Shown here piece by piece: positions 43,652 to 52,203 of a DNA stretch of 64,000 bases (positions within the stretch are counted from its first letter, which is position 1; each line of letters opens with the position of its first letter). The DNA is from Agromyces fucosus. GTDB taxonomy: Bacteria; Actinomycetota; Actinomycetes; Actinomycetales; Microbacteriaceae. Under the pieces are notes generated by a model. The model saw only the letters and a list, made by a program, of their open reading frames with translations. It was not told the DNA's origin and made no database searches. A program made the position numbers and the translations under genes. The stretch covers positions 434,001 to 498,000 of the forward strand of contig NZ_SDPO01000003.1 in the NCBI RefSeq assembly GCF_004134865.1, read 5' to 3'.

Positions 43652-45103
43652 ATGCCCACCCACTTGCACCGAACCGCCGCGGGTCTCGCCCTCGCCACGG
43701 CGGCCGCCCTCGCACTCGTCCCGACCGCCGCGGCAGCGGCCGCGCCGGTCGGCACCGAGACGAGTAGCAGTCGCCCGGCCGCGAAGCCGGGCCCCGCGGC
43801 ATCCGATGATGGAAGCACCGTCACGACGCCCGACGGCCCCGTCTTCATCACCGATGAGCAGGGCCGCGCGCTGCAGCTTCGCGGCTACAACGCGGCCAAG
43901 TACGTGCACGACCGGCTGACGCCCGCCGACATCGAGTCGATGGCCGACCAGGGCTTCAACTTCCTGCGGCTCGTCGTGCAGTGGCAGTACTTCGAGCCCG
44001 AGCAGGGCGACTACGACGAGGCGTACTTCGACTACGTCGACTCGGTGCTCGACGCGGCCGACCGCGAGGGCGTGCACGTCATGCTCGACATGCACCAAGA
44101 CGTCTACGGGCCCGTGTTCGGCGCCTCGGGTGCACCTGAGTGGGCGACCCGCACCGACGGGCTGCCCTTCGTCGACGACCCGGCGAACTGGTTCAACAAC
44201 TACTTCCAGCCCGCGGTCATGCGCGCCTTCACGCACCTCTACGACGACGCCGACCTGCGTGCCGCGCAGCAGCAGCTCTGGGTCGAGGTCGCCGACCGCT
44301 TCGAAGGCCACGACAGCCTGCTCGGCTACGACCTGTTCAACGAGCCCTTCGGCGAGTTCAACGAAGACGAGGACTGGGTCACCGCCTCGGCGCGCATCGA
44401 GTCGACCAAGATCAGCGACATGTACGACCGGCTGATCGACGCGGTGCGCTCGGTCGACGAGGAGTCGTGGATCTTCCTCGAGCCGACCGTGCTCGTCGGC
44501 TACGGCGTACCCACGCAGCTGCGCACCTTCGACGACCCGAAGCTCGGCTACGCCCCGCACTTCTACAACACGGGCGTCGAAGAGGGCGGCGACTGGACCG
44601 GCGACGACTTCGTCGTCAACTACGAGGCCGCGATCTCGGCGTACCCGACCGCGAACGGCATGCCGCTGATCGTCGGCGAATGGGGCGTGCCCAACTCGCG
44701 CACGCCCGGCAACGCCGCGCTCGTCGCCGCACAGGTCGCGGCCATGGAGCGCTTCGCGAGCGGCTGGTCGATCTGGTACTACTGCCGCAGCGACGGCGGC
44801 GGATACTGCGCGATGGATGCCGCGGGTGGTGCCGCTCCCGGCAACGAGCCCGCGTTCGGTCCGTACGCACGGGCGATCTCCGGTGTGCCCGGCGCCGAGC
44901 ACTTCGATGCCGCAACCGGCGACTACACCGTGAGCTTCACGGCCGGTGCCGGCCCGAGCGAGATCTGGGTGCCCAGGTCGACATATGCGCAGGCGCCCGA
45001 GGTGTCGATCACGGGCGGCAAGGCGCATTACAACGCGAAGAAGCAGACGCTGCGCATCACGGCGAAGCCCGGTTCGCAGGTGACGCTGACGCTCGAGCGG
45101 TGA
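43652..45103 (+). CDS. Secreted GH5 glycosidase, endoglycoceramidase-like
   Basis: 483 aa from ATG 43652 with AAAGGAG upstream. A signal peptide (about 1-33, ending in an Ala run) is followed by a GH5 barrel: LRGYNAAKYVHD, VLDMHQDVYGPVFG, YDLFNEPFGEF (acid/base Glu) and LIVGEWGVPNSR (nucleophile Glu). A beta-domain ends the protein (VSFTAGAGPSEIWVP ... LRITAKPGSQVTL). The HQDVYG and NEPFG forms are typical of endoglycoceramidases and related GH5 enzymes, which release glycans from glycosphingolipids; a beta-glucosylceramidase activity is also possible. Secreted by the general export route. Confidence 0.88.
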   Translation: MPTHLHRTAAGLALATAAALALVPTAAAAAAPVGTETSSSRPAAKPGPAASDDGSTVTTPDGPVFITDEQGRALQLRGYNAAKYVHDRLTPADIESMADQGFNFLRLVVQWQYFEPEQGDYDEAYFDYVDSVLDAADREGVHVMLDMHQDVYGPVFGASGAPEWATRTDGLPFVDDPANWFNNYFQPAVMRAFTHLYDDADLRAAQQQLWVEVADRFEGHDSLLGYDLFNEPFGEFNEDEDWVTASARIESTKISDMYDRLIDAVRSVDEESWIFLEPTVLVGYGVPTQLRTFDDPKLGYAPHFYNTGVEEGGDWTGDDFVVNYEAAISAYPTANGMPLIVGEWGVPNSRTPGNAALVAAQVAAMERFASGWSIWYYCRSDGGGYCAMDAAGGAAPGNEPAFGPYARAISGVPGAEHFDAATGDYTVSFTAGAGPSEIWVPRSTYAQAPEVSITGGKAHYNAKKQTLRITAKPGSQVTLTLER

Positions 45104-45108
45104 GGCTA

Positions 45109-45139
45109 CCGGGAGTCGGGGCTACTCCTCGACTCCCGG
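45109..45139. terminator. Shared hairpin between convergent genes
   Basis: CCGGGAGTCG and CGACTCCCGG form a 10-bp stem with an 11-base loop. It starts right after the GH5 stop and its far arm lies in the last codons of the convergent gene, so it can serve as terminator in both directions. Confidence 0.6.
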
Positions 45140-45391
45140 GTCGCCGCCGTCGAGGCCGCCGTCGGTGGAGTCGCTGAGCGGCGCCGCCTCGTTGTCGGGT
45201 GTCTTTGACGGGTCTCTCGTCTCGCCGTCGTCCTTGCGCGGTTGCTCGGTGCCGGTCTCGTCGGCGCGTGTCTCGGCGGCGCCGGTCTTGTCGGCGCCCA
45301 TCTCATCGGGGCGCAGTTCGTCGTCGGTTCGTCGGGTGCCCTGAGCCTCATCGGGCTCGAAGGGCTGGCCGGAAACGGTCGAGTCGGTCAT
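45122..45391 (-). CDS. Small acidic hydrophilic protein
   Basis: 89 aa from ATG 45391 with GAAGGAG 7 bases upstream. Very rich in Asp, Glu, Thr and Gly with loosely repeated blocks (ADKTGAAETRADETGTE), no hydrophobic core and no Cys, so probably disordered. No family recognised. The good ribosome binding site and the shared hairpin at its end favour a real gene. It follows glutaminase on the same strand after 172 bases. Confidence 0.6.
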   Translation of the reverse strand: MTDSTVSGQPFEPDEAQGTRRTDDELRPDEMGADKTGAAETRADETGTEQPRKDDGETRDPSKTPDNEAAPLSDSTDGGLDGGDPGVEE

Positions 45392-45525
45392 CGCTCGCTC
45401 CTTCGTGGATCGGTGCCGGCGAGCTGTCGTCGGGTCGCTCGGCACTCCCAGCCTCCCGCGATCCGCGTCGCAACGGGAAGGGGTTGACACTCGGGGTGCG
45501 GGCGCGCCGCCGCATCCGCTCTCGG

Positions 45526-45559
<34 letters not shown>

Positions 45560-45563
45560 CGGC

Positions 45564-46790
45564 TCAGCTGTCGCTCGGGCGCAGCACGCCCTCGGGGTCG
45601 CGCACGACGACGCGGGCGCGTCCGTCGGGCGCCGTGCCCACGAGACCGGGCGCGGCCGCGAACACGCGCTTCGATCCCTCGCCGACACGGGTCACCTCGG
45701 AGAAGTCGAGCACGAGGCATCCGCTGTCGCCGACGAAGGGGGTGAGGCGCGTGAGCACCTCCTCGGCGCCGGCGAAGAAGATCTCGCCGCGGAGCACCGC
45801 GATGGTGTCGGCGCCCTCGCGCTCGAGCGAGGCGATCGGCGACAGCGGCGCGCCGTGGTGCTGCAGCATGTGCAGGCCGTGCCGCTCCGACAGCAGCTCG
45901 AGCGTCGCGACCCCGCGGGCACTGTTGCCGCGCGCGTCGAGGCGCGGGCTGAAGGTGCCGATGCCGAACTGTCCGGGCTGCACCGCGGCGATGCCGCCGC
46001 CGACGCCGCTCTTCGCGGGCAGCCCGACGCGCACGAGCCAGTCGCCCGACGCGTCGTACATGCCGCAGCTCGTCATGACGGCCATCGTCCACCGGGCGGC
46101 GTCTTCGCTGATGACACGCTCGTCCGTCACGGGGTTCACGCCGCCGGTCGCGAGCGTCGCCGCCATGATCGCGAGGTCGCGCGCGTTGACGGTCAACGAG
46201 CACTGGCGGAAGTACGCGGTCGTCGCGACATCCGCCGTCGAACCGAGCGTGCCGGCCGAGCGGGTCAGGTAGGCGAGGGCGCGATTGCGATCGCCGGTGG
46301 ATGCTTCGGACGAGAACACGTCTTCGTCGACCGAGAGGTCGCGGCCGGCGAACTTGCCGAGCCCCGCCTGCACGAGGGCGAACTTCTCTTCGGCCGTGTC
46401 GCCGCGCATGAGCGAGGTCGTCACGATGGCGCCGGCATTGATCATGGGGTTCAGCGGGCGACCGGTCGTGGCCTCCAGGCTGATCGCGTTGAACGGCTCG
46501 CCGCTCGGTTCGAGGCCGACATGGCGGTTCACCTCGACCAGGCCGAGCGCATCGACCGCGAGCGCGAAGACGAACGGCTTCGACACCGACTGGATCGTGA
46601 ACGTCGCGTCGCAGTCGCCGGCCTCGTGCACCACGCCGTGTGTACTCGCGAGTGCGGCGCCGAGCCGGTCGGGATCGACGATCGCGAGTTCGGGGATGTA
46701 GCTCGCGACCTCGCCGGCGTTGAGTGGGCGCACGTCGTCGAGCACCGACTCGAGCATGCGTCGAACGGGATCCCGCAATTCCGCCGCCAT
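45564..46790 (-). CDS. glsA: Glutaminase A with C-terminal STAS domain
   Basis: 408 aa. The serine-dependent glutaminase core (about 1-300) shows TIQSVSKPFVFALA with the catalytic SxxK, NAGAIVTTSL, and the KSGVGGGI Ser/Gly loop. Residues about 315-400 form a STAS-like domain (GEIFFAGAEEVLTRL, CLVLDFSEVTRVGEG), an arrangement also seen in other actinobacterial GlsA proteins. It hydrolyses glutamine to glutamate and ammonia in the cytoplasm. It is divergent from the DUF222-HNH gene. Confidence 0.93.
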   Translation of the reverse strand: MAAELRDPVRRMLESVLDDVRPLNAGEVASYIPELAIVDPDRLGAALASTHGVVHEAGDCDATFTIQSVSKPFVFALAVDALGLVEVNRHVGLEPSGEPFNAISLEATTGRPLNPMINAGAIVTTSLMRGDTAEEKFALVQAGLGKFAGRDLSVDEDVFSSEASTGDRNRALAYLTRSAGTLGSTADVATTAYFRQCSLTVNARDLAIMAATLATGGVNPVTDERVISEDAARWTMAVMTSCGMYDASGDWLVRVGLPAKSGVGGGIAAVQPGQFGIGTFSPRLDARGNSARGVATLELLSERHGLHMLQHHGAPLSPIASLEREGADTIAVLRGEIFFAGAEEVLTRLTPFVGDSGCLVLDFSEVTRVGEGSKRVFAAAPGLVGTAPDGRARVVVRDPEGVLRPSDS

Positions 46791-46959
46791 GGGGTCAGCC
46801 TAGGAGGTCGAAGGGGCGGGTGGGGGAAATGGGTTCGGTTGCTTCGTTGACTTGTCCTCCACAGGTCGACGGTTGTGCGGATTATTCACAGTCTGACCTG
46901 CTCTTTTGGAGCGTTCTTTGGCCGGTTCGAATGTCGGTGGGTGGCGGCAGGATGGGGTT

Positions 46960-48390
46960 GTGAACGGAATCGTCGAGACGCTCGAAGAGGTGCGGTCTTC
47001 GCTCCTGGGCGTCGTGGGGTTCGACGATCCCGCGGGGTGGTCCGATGACGAGTTGCTTGCGGTGACAGCGGCGGTCGAGGCGGTCGGTCGGGTGGTCGAC
47101 GCGGCCCGCGTCGCGTGCGCGGGCGAGGTCGGCGAGCGTTCGCGGGTCGAGCTGGGCGGTGAGCGGCTCTCGACCCGCCGCGGATGCCGCACGGTCGCCG
47201 AACTGCTCGAGCGGGTCACGCTGGTGTCGGGCGCCGAGGCCCGGCGTCGCAGTGCGCTCGGTGCGGCGACACGGTCCCGGTACGGGTTGACCGGTGAGGC
47301 GATGGAGGCGCGGTTTCCCGGCGTCGCGGCGGCACTCGCGAGCGGTGAACTCGGCGCTGATGCCGCGGGGGTGATCGTTCGCGAACTGGACGGCACTCGG
47401 CGGGTCGCCGACCCCGTCGCGCTTCGCGGTGCCGAGCAGGAACTCGTGGCCGCGGCGGTCGGGTCGGGCGATGCGGCGGGCGACGATGCGTCGGGCGACG
47501 CTGCGCCGGTGCGGTGCACGGCCGACGAGTTGCGGGTGCAGGCGCAGGTGTGGGCGGTCTTCCTCGACCAAGACGGGCCGGAGCCCGACGACGAACGCGC
47601 GATGCGGCGGCGAGGCTTCAGGTTCGGGCGGGCTCGTGACGGGCTGATCCCGGTCACGGGTGAACTGCTGCCCGAGGTCGCGGCCGGGCTGGGGCGCCTC
47701 TTCGATGCGCACCTGGCACCGCGGTCGGGCGGCGGGTTCATGACCGCCGAAGAACGAGCCGACCTCGAACGGAGCGGCGAGGAGCGCACTGCCGACCAGC
47801 AACGCCACGACGTCGTCGCAGCGATCATCGCCACTGCCGCGCGTTCGGGTGAGCATCCCACGATCGGCGGGGCGGCACCCACGGTGCTCGTGAGCGTGCG
47901 GGCAGCCGACCTGAAGGAGGGGCACGGGGTGGCGCATGCCGACGGGGTCGAGATCCCGGTGTCGTTGCGGGCCGCCCGGCAGCTGATGTGCACCGGCGGA
48001 ATGCAGCAGGTCACGTTCGACGGTGCCGGCCGCATCATCGGGCTCGGTTCACCCGAACGCTGCTTCACCCCGCACCAACGGCGTGCGATCACCCTGCGCG
48101 ATGGTGGATGCCTGATCCCGGGGTGCCGGGTGCCGGCCAGCTGGTGCGAGATCCACCACGTGATTCCCGACGCTGACGGTGGCCCGACGCATACCGACAA
48201 CGGAGTGTTGCTCTGCTGGTTCCACCACCGCACGATCGAGACATCGGGGTGGGGCATCCGCATGATCCGCGGGGCCCCGCAGGTGCGCCCGCCCGCGTGG
48301 CTCGACCCGGGCGGCGGGTGGCGGAGCGTCACGAGATCACCGACCCGACTCGCCGACCGGGTCGAACGAAGACCCGCCGCCGTGGCGTGA
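46960..48390 (+). CDS. DUF222/HNH endonuclease-like protein (13E12 family)
   Basis: 476 aa from GTG 46960; the frame runs 18 codons further up without a good start. The long N-terminal DUF222 region (about 20-340) is helical. The HNH module is RRAITLRDGGCLIPGCRVPA, then WCEIHHVIPDADGGPTHTDN and LLCWFHHRTIE (about 385-440), with CxxC and HH/N residues intact. Such genes are multi-copy in actinobacteria and their role is unknown. Upstream, TTATTCACAG differs by one base from a DnaA-box-like word. Confidence 0.88.
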   Translation: MNGIVETLEEVRSSLLGVVGFDDPAGWSDDELLAVTAAVEAVGRVVDAARVACAGEVGERSRVELGGERLSTRRGCRTVAELLERVTLVSGAEARRRSALGAATRSRYGLTGEAMEARFPGVAAALASGELGADAAGVIVRELDGTRRVADPVALRGAEQELVAAAVGSGDAAGDDASGDAAPVRCTADELRVQAQVWAVFLDQDGPEPDDERAMRRRGFRFGRARDGLIPVTGELLPEVAAGLGRLFDAHLAPRSGGGFMTAEERADLERSGEERTADQQRHDVVAAIIATAARSGEHPTIGGAAPTVLVSVRAADLKEGHGVAHADGVEIPVSLRAARQLMCTGGMQQVTFDGAGRIIGLGSPERCFTPHQRRAITLRDGGCLIPGCRVPASWCEIHHVIPDADGGPTHTDNGVLLCWFHHRTIETSGWGIRMIRGAPQVRPPAWLDPGGGWRSVTRSPTRLADRVERRPAAVA

Positions 48391-48462
48391 ACCACCGCGC
48401 GCGCGACGGCTCGAGGGTCTGCGTGTGCGTCGAGCGGGCTGCGAGTACCGATCGACGAGCGT

Positions 48463-48489
48463 GGGCGCCGATCGTTGAGATCGGCGCCC
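48463..48489. terminator. Bidirectional terminator hairpin
   Basis: GGGCGCCGATC and its exact complement (11-bp stem) enclose GTTGA. It lies between the convergent DUF222-HNH gene and the membrane-protein gene ending at 48514. A short T-containing tail follows on the plus strand (GCTGTTGCC). Confidence 0.75.
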
Positions 48490-48513
48490 GCTGTTGCCTG
48501 TCGGGGTGGTCGG

Positions 48514-49119
48514 TCAGCGCGAAAGCGAGACCCCGAGCGTGGCGAGCACACCGAACACCACGCCCCAGAGCACGATCGAGATGATCTGCCAGAAGATCAC
48601 CGTGTTGCGGTTCGCGCCGAACGAGACCATCGCGGCCGAGGTGATCTGACTCGGCAGGAACGTCTGGCCGATGAGGCTGACGCCCGCGACGCCGTACTTG
48701 TCGAACATGCGACGCAGCTTCTCGCGGCGGGGCGACTCGGCGAGCTCGTCGGTCTCGACGGGCGCCGCGTCGACGGCCACCCCGGAGGCCGCCTGGTGGA
48801 CCCCGGCGGATCCATGTGTGGCCGACCCGCTCACGCCAGATCCGCCTCGGGCCCCTGTGCTGCTCACCTTGCTGCGGACCGCCTTGCCGGCGACGACCTT
48901 GCCGCGCACCCCGTGCGCCGTCATCACGAAGATGAGCATCGAGATGACGTTGCCGATGACGGCGACGCCGATCGCGAGGGCGGTCGGCAACCCGATCAGC
49001 ACCCCGACGACCGAACCGAAGTACGACTCCACGAACGGGATCGCCGAGATGAGCATCACGCCGAACCACTGGAGGAACGAGGGAAGGGAAGTGGTGAAGT
49101 CCTGCAGGGCGTCGATCAC
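48514..49119 (-). CDS. Membrane protein of the small multidrug export (PF06695) type
   Basis: 201 aa from GTG 49119 with AAAGGA upstream. Hydrophobic segments: about 15-40 (LQWFGVMLISAIPFVESYFG), 40-70, 145-165 and 175-198 (VIFWQIISIVLWGVVFGVLA). The IPFVESYFG and PSQITSAAMVSFGANRN motifs fit the PF06695 putative export family. A Ser/Ala/Gly-rich insert of about 45 residues separates the two membrane halves. The exported compound is unknown. Confidence 0.6.
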   Translation of the reverse strand: MIDALQDFTTSLPSFLQWFGVMLISAIPFVESYFGSVVGVLIGLPTALAIGVAVIGNVISMLIFVMTAHGVRGKVVAGKAVRSKVSSTGARGGSGVSGSATHGSAGVHQAASGVAVDAAPVETDELAESPRREKLRRMFDKYGVAGVSLIGQTFLPSQITSAAMVSFGANRNTVIFWQIISIVLWGVVFGVLATLGVSLSR

Positions 49120-49314
49120 GACGAGTCCTTTCGTAGGGAGGCGCTGGCCATGGTGGGAGGGCATTGGTCCTCGTGGGGCATCGGCCCTCGGGGGAGGACG
49201 TTGGTTCAATCCTTCGCAGTCGGACCGGTCTGCGGCAGTGCCGCGGTGTCAGGCGAACCCGTGGGATTCTGCACGCCGGACCATGACAAATGTCACTGGC
49301 CTAGGCTCGAATCC

Positions 49315-50619
49315 ATGCCTGCCGAACCCGCCCGCAGTGTGCAGACGACATGGCTGTACACGCTCGGGTCGATCGTCTTCTTCTTCGGGTTCCTCGACCT
49401 CGTCGTCGCACTGTCGATGCTCGAGGCGTACCTGCGCACCGACGACCCCGTGACCGCCGTGCTCGTCGTACTGATGCTCGTCGCGTCGGCGACGCAACTG
49501 AGGTACTGCTGGTTCCTGCGCGTCGGGCGTGGCGGCGGCCTGCCGAACGCGTGGTGGACCGCTGCGCTCCTCGCTCCCGCCGTCATCGTCTGGGTGCTCG
49601 GCCTCTTCTCCCAGGCCGATGCCCTCGCGGCCGCGGTGCCGCTCTGGGCTGCGGCGAGCCTCATCGCCTGCCTGCTGCCGAAGCCGCAGCGCCGCCTCGT
49701 GCTGCTCGTCGCACTCGTCACGGTCATCGCGCACCCGATGCTCGCCACCGCCGTGACCGGCGAACAGTTCGTGTTCGGCCGCACCTCGGACACCTGGATG
49801 ATCGCCATCTTCGCGGCGATGCTGCCGGTCATGCTGCTCTCGAGCATGTGGTGGTGGGAGGTCGTGGTGCAGCTCGACCGGCACCGTCGCACCGCCGCCG
49901 AGCTCGCCGTGACACAGGAGCGCCTGCGCTTCGCCTCCGACCTGCACGACATCCAGGGCCATCACCTGCAGGTCATCTCGCTGAAGTCCGAGCTCGCCGA
50001 GCGCCTGCTCGAGATCGACCCGGCCGCCGCTCGCGAGCTCGTGCACGAGACCCGCCTGATCGCGAAGCAGGCCCTCGAAGAGACGCGCTCGCTCGTCGCC
50101 GGCTACCGGCACGTCGCGTTCGACGACGAGCTCGAGAACGCCCGCGAGGTGCTCACCGCATCGGGCGCCGAGTGCACCCTGCGGCTCGGCCCGTTGCCCG
50201 CCGACGCCCTCGCGCAGAGCGCGCTCGCCTCGGTCGTGCGCGAGGCGACGACCAACATCCTGCGACACAGCGAGGCGACGACGGTGACGATCGAGATGAC
50301 GACCACGAGCGAGCACGTCGAGCTCGCGATCGTGAACGACGGCGTGGCGGTGCAGTCGGCGGCGACGGCTGCGACGGATGCCTCGGCCGCGACGAATTCG
50401 ACGGGCGTGACGGATGCCTCGGCGCCCGGCAGTACCGCCGGCCCCGCCGCCGGCCCTCCCGCCGGCCCCGCCGTGACACGCGCACCGGGCTCGGGGCTCG
50501 CGGGCCTCCGCGAGCGGCTCGCCGCCGTGGGCGGCACGCTCGACACGGCGACGGATGCCTCCGGCACCCGCTTCGAACTTCGGGCCACGGTGCCCGTCGG
50601 CGCGCGGGTGACGACGTGA
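49315..50619 (+). CDS. DesK-like sensor histidine kinase
   Basis: 434 aa from ATG 49315. Five to six membrane helices (about 12-180) lead into the box ERLRFASDLHDIQGHHLQVI with the phosphoacceptor His (about 208). The ATPase domain has VVREATTNILRHS and GSGLAGLRERLAAVGG. Between N- and G-boxes lies an Ala/Thr/Gly/Pro-rich insert (about 345-380). It pairs with the regulator whose start overlaps its stop (GTGA). DesK systems classically sense membrane fluidity; the signal here is not known. Confidence 0.92.
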   Translation: MPAEPARSVQTTWLYTLGSIVFFFGFLDLVVALSMLEAYLRTDDPVTAVLVVLMLVASATQLRYCWFLRVGRGGGLPNAWWTAALLAPAVIVWVLGLFSQADALAAAVPLWAAASLIACLLPKPQRRLVLLVALVTVIAHPMLATAVTGEQFVFGRTSDTWMIAIFAAMLPVMLLSSMWWWEVVVQLDRHRRTAAELAVTQERLRFASDLHDIQGHHLQVISLKSELAERLLEIDPAAARELVHETRLIAKQALEETRSLVAGYRHVAFDDELENAREVLTASGAECTLRLGPLPADALAQSALASVVREATTNILRHSEATTVTIEMTTTSEHVELAIVNDGVAVQSAATAATDASAATNSTGVTDASAPGSTAGPAAGPPAGPAVTRAPGSGLAGLRERLAAVGGTLDTATDASGTRFELRATVPVGARVTT

Positions 50620-51227
50620 GCGGCAGCATCCGCCTGCTCATCGCCGACGACGAGCACCTGATCCGCGGCGCCCTCGTGGCGCTCCTGAACCTCGAGCCCG
50701 ACATCGAGGTCGTCGCGAGCGCCGACAACGGCGTGACCGCCGTCGAGCAGGCGATCGCGACCGTGCCCGACGTGTGCCTGCTCGACCTCGAGATGCCCCA
50801 CGCCGACGGACTCGAGGCGGCCGCGCGCATCCTCGCGGCGGTGCCGACGCGCGTCGTGATCGTGACCCGGCATGCGCGACCGGGCGTGCTGCGACGTGCG
50901 CTGGCGTCGAAGGTCTCGGGGTTCGTGCCGAAGTCGACGCCGGCCGAAGACCTCGCCCACGTCATCCGCGACGTCGCCGCGGGCCGTCGCTACATCGACC
51001 CCGAGATCGCGGCGACCGCGCTCACCGCGGAGCGCTGCCCGCTCACCGACCGAGAACTCGACGCCCTGCGCTTCAGCCGCTCGACCACGAGCGTGCAGCA
51101 GATCGCCGAGCGGCTGCACCTCGCGCAGGGCACCGTGCGCAACTACCTCTCGTCGGCGATGACGAAGCTCGACGCCTCGTCTCGCCACGAGGCCGCCGAG
51201 AAGGCGTGGCAGCAGGGCTGGATCTGA
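50616..51227 (+). CDS. DesR/LuxR-type response regulator
   Basis: 203 aa from GTG 50616. The receiver has LLIADDEHLIRG and the phosphoacceptor Asp in LLDLEMPHADG (about 57), with Lys in GFVPKSTPAEDL (about 107). The HTH is LTDRELDALRFSRST ... AQGTVRNYLSSAMTKLDA. No fatty-acid desaturase gene is nearby, unlike classical DesKR loci. The last 20 bases are duplicated directly downstream. Confidence 0.93.
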   Translation: MSGSIRLLIADDEHLIRGALVALLNLEPDIEVVASADNGVTAVEQAIATVPDVCLLDLEMPHADGLEAAARILAAVPTRVVIVTRHARPGVLRRALASKVSGFVPKSTPAEDLAHVIRDVAAGRRYIDPEIAATALTAERCPLTDRELDALRFSRSTTSVQQIAERLHLAQGTVRNYLSSAMTKLDASSRHEAAEKAWQQGWI

Positions 51228-51250
51228 GGCGGCAGCAGGGCTGGATCTGA
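51208..51250. repeat. Tandem duplication of the response-regulator 3' end
   Basis: GGCAGCAGGGCTGGATCTGA occurs at 51208-51227 (final codons and stop) and again at 51231-51250, a 23-base period. The second copy is untranslated. It looks like a recent slippage or end duplication. Confidence 0.85.
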
Positions 51251-51254
51251 CGCG

Positions 51255-51542
51255 TCAGCCGTCGAGCACGTCGAGCTCGACCTCGATCTCGTCGCCCTCG
51301 CCGATGTCCTCGGCCTTCAGCACCGCCCTCTTGAGCGGCAGCACATAGGTCTCGCCGAGCGGGAAGATCGAGGTGCTCCACGTCGTGCCGCCGACCGTCG
51401 CCACCACGCGAACGGAGCCGAAGCCACGAGGCATCCGCGGCTGGTCGGAGATGTCGGCGCCCAGCTCGGGCGGGACGTCGACGAAGAACCAGTTGCGCCG
51501 CGCCGTCCATTCGTAGATCTCGGCCGGGAAGCGAATGCGCAT
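51255..51542 (-). CDS. DUF1905 protein
   Basis: 95 aa. It has the whole DUF1905 pattern: AEIYEWTARRNWFFVDVPPE, GFGSVRVVATVGGTTWSTSI and LPLKRAVLKAEDIGEGDEIE. A small beta-barrel family of unknown function, often linked to YdeI-type proteins; a YdeI-like gene is at 21052. It is convergent with the response regulator, 27 bases apart. Confidence 0.88.
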   Translation of the reverse strand: MRIRFPAEIYEWTARRNWFFVDVPPELGADISDQPRMPRGFGSVRVVATVGGTTWSTSIFPLGETYVLPLKRAVLKAEDIGEGDEIEVELDVLDG

Positions 51543-51575
51543 GTCGCGATCGTACGCCGCGCGGCTGCCGGATGC

Positions 51576-52064
51576 CTAGCGTTGAGCGTCCTGTCGAAGC
51601 TCGGTCGTCGCGGCGCCGGTCGGCACGGCGTGTGCTCGAGGCCAGGTCCAGGCGGAGCGCAGGATGAAGATTAGGAGCACCACCTCGATGCCGATGGAGA
51701 GGCCGTAGAAGAAGGACCACTCCCAGGTCGCCCCTGCCGCGTTGAAGACCGAGTAGGGGATGAGGAGCGATGCCACGACGAGGTTCGTGGCGCGGTTCAC
51801 CCGGGCGGGCAGCGCCATGGAGAGCACCACCATCAGGGCAGGGATCGACACTGACGCGAGGAAGACGGTCAACAACGTCGAGCTGATGTCGAACTGCCAG
51901 ATGCGGCCATCGAGGATGCCGTCGACGACGCCGGGCTTGTAGAAGTTGAAGACGTCGACGTAGACGTAGAGGAACATGAAGCTCGTCCACGCTGCGGAGA
52001 TCTTGGCCTGCACGGGAACCGGCGGGTTGTCGAGCGGGTTCGCAGGTGTCGTTCGGATGGTCAT
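51576..52064 (-). CDS. DUF6326-type membrane protein
   Basis: 162 aa. Four hydrophobic segments (about 22-40, 60-85, 92-110 and 118-138). The segment PPVPVQAKISAAWTSFMFLY matches the DUF6326 group as I recall it. Function unknown. It is divergent from a TetR gene; a 37-base perfect inverted repeat sits between them, so it is the probable target of that repressor. Confidence 0.75.
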   Translation of the reverse strand: MTIRTTPANPLDNPPVPVQAKISAAWTSFMFLYVYVDVFNFYKPGVVDGILDGRIWQFDISSTLLTVFLASVSIPALMVVLSMALPARVNRATNLVVASLLIPYSVFNAAGATWEWSFFYGLSIGIEVVLLIFILRSAWTWPRAHAVPTGAATTELRQDAQR

Positions 52065-52118
52065 CGGTTCGTCTTTCGAGAGGAGCGGTCCGTCCGCCGG
52101 AGTGGCGGCAGGTGGGGC

Positions 52119-52174
52119 GTACAGCGTACGCGTACATCGTACGCGTACGCTGTACTATGACGCGTACGCTGTAC
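52119..52174. promoter_or_regulatory. Operator array of the TetR/DUF6326 intergenic region
   Basis: Two 17-bp arms, GTACAGCGTACGCGTAC (52119-52135) and its exact complement (52139-52155), flank ATC. A third partial copy, ACGCGTACGCTGTAC, lies at 52160-52174. The core GTACGC/GCGTAC is repeated, as expected for several TetR dimers covering both promoters of a divergent pair. Confidence 0.8.
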
Positions 52175-52203
52175 GCTTGTCAAGCCAGTCGAGAGAAGCG
52201 AGG

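Noticed and set aside
46880..46900. TTATTCACAG near the DUF222-HNH gene as a DnaA box or origin
   Set aside because: Single copy with one mismatch and no dnaA/dnaN genes or AT-rich region nearby.
46918..46945. GGTTCGAAT as a tRNA T-arm
   Set aside because: No matching acceptor, D or anticodon stems can be drawn around it.
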